Source: Thozetella sp. PMI_491 (lineage: Eukaryota; Ascomycota; Sordariomycetes; Chaetosphaeriales; Chaetosphaeriaceae). From it: a stretch of DNA of 64,000 nucleotides. Below, one piece after another: positions 56,601 through 64,000 of the stretch. Each line of letters opens with the position of its first letter. Within the stretch, counting starts at the first letter, position 1. The notes under the pieces were generated by a model. It was not told where the DNA came from and ran no database searches. It saw nothing but the letters and a program-made list of their open reading frames with translations. A program made the position numbers and the translations under genes. The stretch covers positions 124,001 through 188,000 of the forward strand of contig MU270066.1 of the NCBI GenBank assembly GCA_021432635.1, given 5' to 3'.

Positions 56601-57451
56601 CCTCGGAGTTCATTCTCAGGCTTGAAGATGAAGCCCTAACAGCACTCTATATTGCGTCGAGCGAATTCGATAGCAAGGAGAGGAGCAAGGAAGGATATAA
56701 CCCCCTACATCAAGCAGCCAGGAACTCGCACGAGATTCTTGTAGAACTGCTGCTCGACCGGGGCGCAGACATCGAGGCAAGAGACAATAGCTTGGGCTAC
56801 ACTCCGCTTAGAATGGCAGTACTGAAAGGAAGCGAGTCCGTCGTGAGGCTGTTGCTGGATCGGGGTGCGGATATCGAGGCAAAGGACAGCAATGGCTATA
56901 CCCCACTCAGAGGAGCAGTCGACAATAAGAACGAACTTATGGTGCGTTTTTTGCTCGACAGGGGCGCCGACATTGAAGCAGGAGACCAGCATGGACACAC
57001 ACCGCTCAAAGCGGCAGTCACGACAGGAGTCGAACCCGTGGTACGGCTGCTGCTTGACCGGGGTGCCGATGTTAACACGACAGACAGTTGGGGGTGTAGG
57101 CCGCTCAGGTGGGCAGTGACCGGGAGAAGCGATTCCCTGGTACGGCTGCTCCTCGACCGAGGGGCGGAAATCGACGCGAGAGACAAGCGAGGCAACACGG
57201 CGCTCAGTTGGGCTGCTTTCGGAGGCCAAGAGACTATTGTGCAGCTGTTGCTCGACCGAGGCGCAGATATCGAGGCGAAGGACGGAGAGGGCCGCACGCC
57301 GCTTCGGTGGGCATCTCTTGGGGGGAAAACGGCCGTCGTACGGCTTTTGATTGACCGAGGCGCGGATGCCCGATCCCTCAAAGGGGTATTCCCACAAGAT
57401 TCTTCGCCATCGGGCGACACAAACCTAGATGTCTCGCCGAGTACTCAGTAG
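53670..57451 (+). CDS. NLR-like receptor: serine hydrolase - NACHT - 7 ankyrin (NLR2)
   Basis: Three exons: 53670-53761, 53827-54529, 54584-57451; 1220 aa. Start MADAGGSNYHSGGIPESGLT then PRLD|IVFIHGFTGHPERTW, matching NLR1. The hydrolase-like domain has AHSLGG (Ser ~152) and FFGTPHSGADP. The second intron (54 nt, GTATGT...TTTCAG) is a multiple of three with no stop, so an unspliced reading would add 18 residues (VCKRV...TLFQ) inside RRK|VVDDTSSYLG; NLR1 lacks them, which argues for splicing. NACHT: P-loop LWIKGHPGTGKST (~388-399), Walker-B CFIDALDEC (~493-501). From about residue 969 there are seven ankyrin repeats of 33-34 residues with a strong consensus LLLDRGADIEAKD. The gene looks intact, unlike NLR1. 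Inferred role: intracellular recognition of non-self leading to a hydrolase-dependent response. Ligand unknown. Confidence 0.9.
56695..57385 (+). repeat. Seven ankyrin-coding units, ~99 nt each
   Basis: Tandem in-frame units within NLR2. The protein consensus LLLDRGADIEAKD is nearly fixed, yet the codons for L-D-R-G differ between units (ctcgaccggggc, ctggatcggggt, ctcgacaggggc, cttgaccggggt, ctcgaccgaggc). The repeats are therefore not recent DNA copies; the shared protein motif is old or selected. Confidence 0.8.
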
Positions 57452-57824
57452 TCCTGCACCAAGGATCGTGCCAGCCGGAGACCTCATCCTTGCGGCTTTG
57501 TTCCACGATGATTCATAGTGAGTGAAGAGGCGGCTCGGCGCGCAATTGGTCGCCTGGGCACAAGATGCCCCACTACCAAGCTTTCCGCTCGGCCCTAGTT
57601 GAATGATGTACAGGGAAGCCTTGCCCACAACAAATGTCCACCCAAGAACGTTGGAACTCATAAAGCCGGCCGTCGCCATCTACAAACCTTGCAACTTGGC
57701 TTGTTCAAGATTGAACACACAACCGAACCTGCTCCTATACTATCAATTGGCACTACATCTGGTGATTTTGTAGTCTTTTTAGCCTCTGCAACCGCGCTTT
57801 GAGAGGTCTGCCTAACACCAATTA
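57452..57824. other. NLR2-acyltransferase intergenic region
   Basis: About 370 bases between two plus-strand genes. No gene or repeat recognised; it contains the acyltransferase promoter. Confidence 0.5.
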
Positions 57825-59231
57825 ATGCTGGACGACACGCCGACAGCTATGACGACATCGTCATCGCCGGCCATGGACATGGATATCGAGCTCGATCCAC
57901 TCGGCCAAATCCCAGTCAAGATTTACACACAAATATCCCTCATCTACCCGCTCTCGAGCACGTCCTCGGATGCCGAAATCGCGTCGATCTTGACGGCCGG
58001 CCTGGAACGGCTGTCGGAGGGCTTCCCCTGGGTGGCTGGCCAGGTCGTCAGGGAAGGAGCGAGCGGGTCCAACTCCGGCGTGGCTAAGATCAAACCGTTC
58101 CGCAAGGCACCCCAGTTGGTCGTGAAGAACGCTCGCGATGACCCCAAGGCGCCATCTCTCGCCGCCATGCGCGATGGCGGCTTCCCCATCCGGCTGCTGG
58201 ACGAAGAGCTGGTGGCGCCGCGTAGCACCGTCCCGCTCGGTGACCAGCCCGCCGAGGAGCCTTCGTTCTACTTCCAAGCCACGTTTATTGCCGGAGGCTT
58301 GATACTCACGTCCGTGGCTCATCACTCAACCATGGATATCGTCGGACAGGCCTTCGTCACCGAGATGCTCTCCAAGGCCTGTCGAGGCGAGTCTTTCACT
58401 TCCGACGAGCTGAAGGTGGGTAACCTCCGCTCTGCAGACATAATCCCCCTCCTGGAAGGATACACTCCCGGTCCGGAGGTAGCACATCAGATTGTCAAGC
58501 CCGCCCCGATGCCGAGTGAGTCCACAGAGGTACTTGCTCCGCCCCCGTCGCCCCCCTGCCGCTGGGCCAACTTCAACTTCGACGCACTCGCCCTCGCGGC
58601 TCTCAAGGCAAAAGCAAATAAGACTGTCCCCAAGGGCTTCGTGTCCACGGACGATGCCCTTACGGCCCTCATATGGCAGTCTGTCACCCGGGCGCGGATC
58701 CCACGCTTCCAAGAGAGCCACCCGTCCAACGTCAAGTTCGCGCGAGCAGTTGATGCCCGGGCGGCGCTGGGGATCGAGGCTCGGTATCCGGGCTGGATCC
58801 AGAACATGACGTACCACCACTACCCACCACACAAGCTGGTCGACGATCCGCTGGGTGTGGTTGCCGCCGATTTTCGTGCAGCACTGGACCCTAAAGACCT
58901 GCGCTTCCGCACACAAGCCCTCGCGACGCTACTGCACAACACACCGGACAAGACCAAGACAAACCTCACGGCTTCGATAGATCTAGAGAACGACATCATG
59001 CTGAGCTCGTGGTCCAAGATGGATTTCTATTCTAAGATGGACTTCAACCTCGGGCTAGGAAACCCCGAGGCCGTGAGGAGACCCCAGTTCTTCCCCGTGG
59101 AGAGTCTCATCTACCTCGGGGCCAAAGCGCCGAACGGCCAGATCGTGGCAGCAGTGTGTCTACGGGATGAGGACATGGACAGGTTGAAGGCGGACCCGGA
59201 ATTCACGGCGTATGGCACATATGTCGGGTGA
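57825..59231 (+). CDS. BAHD-type acyltransferase, TRI101-like
   Basis: Single exon, 468 aa. The catalytic HHxxxD motif is AHHSTMD (H166-H167-x3-D171), in which His acts as general base and Asp is structural. The second family motif appears as MDFNLGLGNPE near residue 405 (DFGWG equivalent). Layout and length fit the PF02458 transferase family; the fungal relatives are trichothecene 3-O-acetyltransferase (TRI101)-like enzymes that move an acyl group from CoA to hydroxyls of small molecules. This may serve biosynthesis or self-protection, but TRI101-like genes occur widely outside toxin clusters, so no substrate is claimed. Met residues at 1, 9 and 17 are all possible starts; the first is used. 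Nearest neighbours: NLR2 upstream and a decayed gene downstream. Confidence 0.88.
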   Translation: MLDDTPTAMTTSSSPAMDMDIELDPLGQIPVKIYTQISLIYPLSSTSSDAEIASILTAGLERLSEGFPWVAGQVVREGASGSNSGVAKIKPFRKAPQLVVKNARDDPKAPSLAAMRDGGFPIRLLDEELVAPRSTVPLGDQPAEEPSFYFQATFIAGGLILTSVAHHSTMDIVGQAFVTEMLSKACRGESFTSDELKVGNLRSADIIPLLEGYTPGPEVAHQIVKPAPMPSESTEVLAPPPSPPCRWANFNFDALALAALKAKANKTVPKGFVSTDDALTALIWQSVTRARIPRFQESHPSNVKFARAVDARAALGIEARYPGWIQNMTYHHYPPHKLVDDPLGVVAADFRAALDPKDLRFRTQALATLLHNTPDKTKTNLTASIDLENDIMLSSWSKMDFYSKMDFNLGLGNPEAVRRPQFFPVESLIYLGAKAPNGQIVAAVCLRDEDMDRLKADPEFTAYGTYVG

Positions 59232-59991
59232 ACAGGGACCGAGTTGCCGGTCGCCTTCCGGCTTTTGAGCCATGTACTCGTTCGGGAGCAGCACACGGCG
59301 TGATGGATGTCACCTAGCGTTCACACTAGCAATTCTTGTTCCGACACCCTATGGGGCTGACCCAAGATAGTCTCGGAGGGTGTTCCGTCCAAGACGAGCA
59401 TCCTCATAGGCTACCTGAACCGGGGTAGCTACCTAGCTTGGGAGCTTCTGTGCTAAGGATCGCGGTTTATACGGACAGAGTGCCTATAGACGGACTTGGC
59501 GGATGGGAAGGTTACCCTATTTGTCCCTTCCGGAAATCAATCGCGGGGATGACCCTGGTTTAAAGCTAGCCTATAAATTTAGATGCTTCGGTGCAAGATG
59601 AGATGATCTAATTATGCGCCAGCCCGTGGAGATACAAGGGTGCAGGGAGCGTGCCGCTAGGGAAAGCTAGGCTATTACACCCTTAATACCTACCGGCGTC
59701 GATGTTGGGCTTTCCGAAAATAGAAGCCCAGGCCCATCATTTCTGGAACCCCCAAAACACTCCCCGTAAAGTACCTTTTAGCGGAGCACATGTACTTCTC
59801 GTAATCACCTATTTAATAAGCACCAGCAGCTCTAAACGTACTGTGTTGTCACGGTAGTACTGCATGAGGCCGAAGTCAGGCTGCGATAGGAATCCCGTGC
59901 TGGTAGTCCGCATGAACCGAGCGGCAGCCTTCTGTCTTACGGCCAAGCTGCCATGTAGCCAAATCTCCTCTTTGCTCGGCAGGCACATATT
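59232..59991. other. AT-rich intergenic region
   Basis: No convincing frame. Contains gtagctacctagc at 59425-59437, another member of the TACCTA motif set. Composition is AT-richer than the coding neighbours. Confidence 0.5.
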
Positions 59992-60329
59992 CTATCGAGG
60001 ATCTTTGTGCCGAAGATGGGAGAAGTGAAAGCCGTTGTCGTGAATCTCAGTTTCAAAAGCATCTTCGGCGATCTTTCCCACGATGTGTATCCCCGGCAGG
60101 TGCTGTATTTCCTTCCAATCGGAGTCTTCCAACTCGAATCGAATCTTCGGGACAAAACAGCACACCGGCGCCTCATCGTTTACTCTCAGGCTCGGCGTCT
60201 TGCCAGTTCAATGCGGTAAATCGCTCGCGCAGTATCTGCTTGCCCGAAGGGGTGTTCGTGTAAGAGGCGCCTTGCGCAGGGGCGCCGACCCCACAGGACC
60301 AGGACCCTCCCTTCAAATCGACATCGAGG
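59992..60329 (-). pseudogene. Frameshifted relic of an unknown fungal gene
   Basis: Minus strand. After a possible splice acceptor (tttctag at 60330-60336) the frame reads LDVDLKGGSWSCGVGAPAQG, then ...ERFTALNWQDAEPES and stops at a TGA. One base away the reading resumes as DEAPVCCFVPKIRFELEDSD and continues to a TAG at 59992. Deleting one A of the aaac at 60179-60181 (plus ttt) would join both halves. The two halves together (~110 residues) have protein-like composition unlike the surrounding AT-rich DNA. No upstream exon with a start codon was found, so the 5' part seems lost. The family is not recognised. Confidence 0.55.
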
Positions 60330-61014
60330 CTAGAAAGGAGAGAGGACAGTCAGTATAGTCAACAGTTTTGCGTCAGGCTTCTACGCAACACTTGGTGAAT
60401 AGTCAATTGCATACAGAGTGGGACGCTTGGAACTGGACGACAGTGGGGGGGGATACGTATGCTCCCCATTTGTTTGTAGGAGGGGGCTGCTCCACTATGG
60501 CCCAGGCCCCGCATGTTCGAAGTTGGTATGGAGTGGGTTGCTGAGGACAGGTGAATGCCAAGAAGCGGTGCAGTTGGCCCAAGGTATCTAGAACAAGCGG
60601 GCACGGCATGCCGAGAGGGAAACGAAAGGAGATGGGGGCAGAGGGGACAGGCTCTATCGTCTCAACATATTTATAGCTTTAAATAGTTATATACTTGTTC
60701 TAGCGCTCCAATGGGCGGGGATGTAATAATACGCCTCGGAGTATAGCAGAAGGCCGCGTTTCTTATAATATACTCTAGAATATAGTCAAGAGTTAACGCT
60801 ATATATTGTACTACAATAATAATATATATTACCCTTACACCCCGGCTCCCGTTTACCCGCCTAAGAAAGGAACGAATTTATTGACCGTGATGTAAACAGC
60901 TGCGGGTTGTGCCCTAAGCGTGTAAAAATCTTCAAAATAAATTATGCCCCGACAAAGGATGTAAAGAATACAGGTTATTGTAACGGGGATTATGATGCGC
61001 AGCGGTACATCCAT
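60330..61014. other. AT-rich spacer
   Basis: Contains long A/T stretches (60660-60690 and 60770-60835, with tatata-rich segments). Base composition hints at decayed or RIP-mutated DNA, but no element was identified. No gene recognised. Confidence 0.5.
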
Positions 61015-61317
61015 CTACGGGTCCTGGTTTGACGAGATATTCCGCCCGCGACGTGCCCAGGCCAGATACTGCTCGAACCACCGGTATATGCCTTTCTTGG
61101 CCTGTCGCGGGACTTCGACCTCGACAAGTGGCTCGGGAGGCGGTGCCAGGTTCTCGGCTTCGTCTTGTGCGTCCTCGCGTGCCAGGAGGATTTAAAGCAG
61201 CCTCTCTCCGCGAAGCTTCCGCATCTGGTGGCTGCGAGTCATCTCAACTGCGTAATACAAACCGCCATAAAATGAAAATGCGGCAATATAGAGCGGCTGA
61301 TATAAACGTGCAGCATC
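61015..61317 (-). pseudogene. Coding-like fragment with in-frame stop, 3' of membrane protein
   Basis: Minus strand. Starting at a possible acceptor (gtgcag then GAT at 61317), one frame reads DAARLYQPLYIAAFSFYGGL and on to MRKLRGERLL, then TAA at 61192-61194. The same frame then continues as ILLAREDAQDEAENLAPPPE through IYRWFEQYLAWARRGRN to a TAG at 61015. The hydrophobic first part overlaps the last exon of the membrane protein in another frame, suggesting it is that gene's original C-terminus displaced by a frameshift, or a separate decayed gene. The part after the TAA is GC-rich and codon-like inside AT-rich DNA. Confidence 0.45.
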
Positions 61318-62445
61318 CTGCACAAGCTAATGTAATAATTCCAGTGTGCGTTGATTCGGAATCTGTCGCGGCCGACAAAATCCAGAGGTGTCCGGTACGA
61401 TTCGGTGTCCATGTCTGGATGGGTCTGTATACAATCCTTTGTTAGCCTTCGAACCCTTATTTAGGTGGGCCTCGTCTTTCTTACATGTTGTTTGGCATAC
61501 TGCCGAATCTCCTCTGCCGTCTTACGGTCTGTCGTCTCGATGAATCGGGGCCGCCGAATCGAGGGCTTTAAATACCACACCATGGAGGTCGCAATCATGA
61601 CGAACGAGAATGAAAGCGCCATCAACTCCAAGGTCGTCATGGGGAGGCCTAATCGGACCCGCTGGATCTCAGTCACGGAGAAAAAGAAGACCTGAAACAC
61701 TGTGATAATACTGAGGTGAGTCAGCCCGACCGTCAGTGAAAGCCCCCAGTTGTCCTCACCGTGAGAGGGTGTCCACCGAGTTCCGCTCCTCGATTTCCAT
61801 CTTCCTCATATCTGGAAATTCGACGTGCTTGTGCAAAACGAGATAGTGTAGCTGCTCAGCGTTGATAGGGAAGCCGTCCGGGTAGTCTGGCGGGATGAGG
61901 TGGATGCCTCCCATGTCTGCGAAGAAGGCGTACTTGTGCGTCCACCTCGTACCGTTGCAGAGGTGCTTGTCTCGCTAGAACGCCTGTCGCTGTAAGCTGC
62001 TGCTGCCGTCCCCTTTTGGGCACTGGTCTTCTCTGCCACCTACCTTTACGCTCCTCCTGGCACTGGAAAACTGGCCAATGGCAATCCCAAATAGAAAGTC
62101 TGGACCGAGTATGGCGACCGTGAAGAAGCTAAGCTTGTCATAAAACGTGAAGTACCACTTGTCGTGACGCGAGCCGACGTTTGGGTAGGTTGAGACCCAG
62201 CAACAGAGAAAGATGGTAATGCAGGACGCCCACAATATCTCAATCATCCTCCGGCCCTTGTCAGAGCTACCCAGCCTCAAATCTCTTTGCCATCGCCTCT
62301 CTAGGTTCTGTTGCCGTCGTGCATGATAATTGTTGCGCGGGCATGGGGAATGTTGAGGCGCGGCCAAAGAATCGGATAGAGAAGAGAGGCTCCTGAGCTG
62401 CTTTAGCTGGGGTGCTAGAGCCTCACGACGGTAGAAAAGAGGCAT
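61239..62445 (-). CDS. Fungal multi-pass membrane protein, possibly 3'-damaged
   Basis: Four exons on the minus strand: 62445-62044, 61974-61760, 61710-61485, 61424-61239; 342 aa. Family hallmarks: RRMIEILWASCITIFLCCW then VSTYPNV (first membrane segment), GPDFLFGIAIGQFSSARRSV, RWTHKYAFFADMGGIHL, GFPINAEQLHYLV, TEIQRVRLGLPMTTLELMAL and SYRTPLDFVGRDRF. This is a large uncharacterised family of ascomycete integral membrane proteins that is expanded in accessory regions. All three introns are short (69, 49 and 60 nt) and keep phase. The last ~25 residues (SRSILPHF...CITQLR) do not look like the family, and a different frame over the same bases is more hydrophobic, so the true 3' end may be frameshifted. 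Role unknown. Confidence 0.72.
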
Positions 62446-63142
62446 AGACTATTGGTTAGTATGGTCTGTTGGTCTGCGGACGGCGCCTCTGTCGGCCACG
62501 CGATTGGCTGAGCCAAACCCTGCGCATGCGCCATAACAACCGGCCATATTGCCTGTTGGCGCACTGGTGGGCATGCAAATAGGTCTAGCTCTCCGGCGGA
62601 AAGAGTAGAGATTTAGCTGCCAGTTAGGCTTCGGAACTTCCCTAAGATGCTAGGAATAAACATGTTCTGTCATAATTCCCAAATTTCCCAGTGGGAATTC
62701 CCATTTAGTTTATAATCAACTAGTTGTTTGACTTGAAAAGCCCGACCGGCTCCACTAGCTTCTTTTGATACCTGGGCCTGGCTCCATTCGCTACACTGGC
62801 TTTACCCGTTACATTAGTTCACTGGCTCTTCACTAGCTGAGATACTCACAGATTATCTTCACCTTTTTAATTGAAATGAGGAAACCAATGGAAATCTTCA
62901 AAACATCAAATAAACAAATTTATACAGCTAGCGGTATTGCTTTGACAGTGCAACCGAGTGCCGTCAACCTTCACATGCCGGTCATGTGATACGTGCGAGT
63001 TTAGGCCGATACGGGGCAAGTATTTCTCCCAGCCACCCCAACAGACCTGTCGTGTCGCCGATCTTGGTCCCCGCTGCCTTTCGCCATCTCCTACACGTAT
63101 CATTCTCATAACCGACCGCCTCAAGCCTGGACACTCGCGAGT
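62446..63142. other. Divergent promoter region
   Basis: About 700 bases between the membrane protein (minus) and methyltransferase (plus) start codons. Has an AT-rich core at 62870-62930 and short direct repeats of ggctccactagctt/ggctcttcactagctg type near 62750-62840. No gene seen. Confidence 0.5.
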
Positions 63143-64000
63143 ATGTCTTCGGAATCCGAGCCGCTGATCAACCACAACCCTCAGCTACAGTCCTACTACC
63201 ACTCGCTCGAGTCGAGGATCGGCTACCGACTCCTGCTAGGCGGCACCCGTCATTTCGGCTACTATGAGCATGACACTTATTGGCCATTCCCCCTCTCGCG
63301 CGCGTTGCGCGCCATGGAGGACAAGCTGGCTGAGGTACTGAGCATACCGCCTGGGGCCCGCGTCCTCGACGCCGGCTGCGGTGTCGGCCACGTGGCCATC
63401 CACATGGCCCGGAAGCACGGCCTGCGCGTCCTCGGCATCGACATAATCGACCACCATCTGGTCAAGGCCAGGCGGAACATCGCCCGGTCGCGCCTCCCCG
63501 CCGGCCAGGTGAAGGTGCAAAAGATGGACTACCACCATTTAGAGACCCTAGACGCCGCGACGTTCGACGGCATCTACACCGTGGAGACGTTTGTGCATGC
63601 CACCGATCCTGTGGCCGTTTTGTCAGGATTCCACCGATTACTCGCGCCAGGCGGCCGTCTTGCCCTCTTCGAGTATGACCACGAGTTTCTGAAGGAGTCG
63701 CCCGAGGACATGGCCCAAAACATGCGCAAGATTAACCACTACGCCGCCATGCCGACCAACGCTCTATCACATCCAGGTGTTTTCCGGAGCATGCTCGAGG
63801 ACGCCGGCTTCACCGACGTCGTCGTCCGCGACTACTCGGAACGGATCAAGCCCATGACGCGCTTCTTCTTCTTGCTCGCCTACATACCTTGGCTCCTCGT
63901 CAGCCTCTTCCGCCTCGAGTGGCTCTTCATCAACACCGTTGCGGGCGTCGAGACATACCGCGGTCATGGACACTGGCGGTACGTCGCCATCACAGCGACG
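63143..64000 (+). CDS. SAM-dependent methyltransferase (partial, runs off window)
   Basis: Open from ATG at 63143 to the window end without a stop: 286 codons, C-terminus missing. N-terminal NHNPQLQSYYHSLESRIGYR then GGTRHFGYYEHDTYWPFP, then SAM motif I at VLDAGCGVGHVAIHMA, with LGIDIIDHH as the acidic loop after beta-2, and LLAPGGRLALFEYDH (motif III). This places it with class I small-molecule C/O-methyltransferases resembling the sterol 24-C-methyltransferase/UbiE group. A hydrophobic stretch near residue 247 (FFFLLAYIPWLLVSLF) may contact membranes. The available end (VETYRGHGHWRYVAITAT) looks close to the natural C-terminus. Single exon so far. Could modify a lipid or a secondary metabolite. 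Confidence 0.87.
   Translation, partial: MSSESEPLINHNPQLQSYYHSLESRIGYRLLLGGTRHFGYYEHDTYWPFPLSRALRAMEDKLAEVLSIPPGARVLDAGCGVGHVAIHMARKHGLRVLGIDIIDHHLVKARRNIARSRLPAGQVKVQKMDYHHLETLDAATFDGIYTVETFVHATDPVAVLSGFHRLLAPGGRLALFEYDHEFLKESPEDMAQNMRKINHYAAMPTNALSHPGVFRSMLEDAGFTDVVVRDYSERIKPMTRFFFLLAYIPWLLVSLFRLEWLFINTVAGVETYRGHGHWRYVAITAT

Noticed and set aside
49775-59231. Trichothecene-type toxin cluster
   Set aside because: TRI11-like P450s and TRI101-like acyltransferases are large families found far from toxin clusters; no terpene synthase, regulator or other pathway gene is present.

Overview
This window looks like nuclear DNA of a filamentous ascomycete, most likely a Sordariomycete. Genes are split by short GT-AG introns (about 50-90 nt) with CTAAC/CTGAC-type branch points. 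The gene content is typically fungal: PHO88/SND3, RAD14, a striatin of the PRO11 type, a PIN4/Cip2-type RRM-R3H protein, H2A.Z, NACHT-ankyrin receptors of the hydrolase-linked class and orphan fungal families. Exon joins were worked out by eye from splice signals, frame continuity and family motifs. No tRNA, rRNA, CRISPR array or intact transposon was recognised.

Left part (about 1-28 kb) is mostly conserved core genome: a secreted protein with two DUF8021-like domains, an orphan gene, PHO88/SND3 (ER targeting), RAD14 (XPA, nucleotide excision repair), a striatin (STRIPAK scaffold), the RRM-R3H protein on the minus strand, an orphan Cys-rich fungal gene and histone H2A.Z on the minus strand. 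About 7.9 kb without a convincing gene (16.5-24.4 kb) separates the RRM-R3H gene from the orphan gene.

Middle part (28-44 kb): a first NLR-like gene (serine-hydrolase-like domain, NACHT, ankyrin; minus strand) whose ankyrin end appears cut by a 1-nt frameshift, a large protein with an atypical pair of C2H2 fingers, an F-box protein with Zn-binding cysteines and C-terminal membrane helices, and a DUF3632-like gene.

Right part (44-64 kb) looks accessory: a small secreted Cys-rich protein, a degenerate repeat field (45-47 kb), a CYP65/TRI11-like P450 with a 54-bp minisatellite just upstream, a DUF7053 protein, a GNAT acetyltransferase, an SDR, a second and seemingly intact hydrolase-NACHT-ankyrin receptor with seven ankyrin repeats, a TRI101-like BAHD acyltransferase, a frameshifted gene relic, a fungal multi-pass membrane protein with a suspicious 3' end, and a SAM methyltransferase running off the right edge. 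P450, SDR, acyltransferase and methyltransferase are typical tailoring enzymes, but no backbone synthase, transporter or pathway regulator is present, so a metabolite cluster is only a possibility. The two NLRs, the secreted Cys-rich peptide, the relics and the repeats together resemble a fast-evolving recognition/defence neighbourhood.
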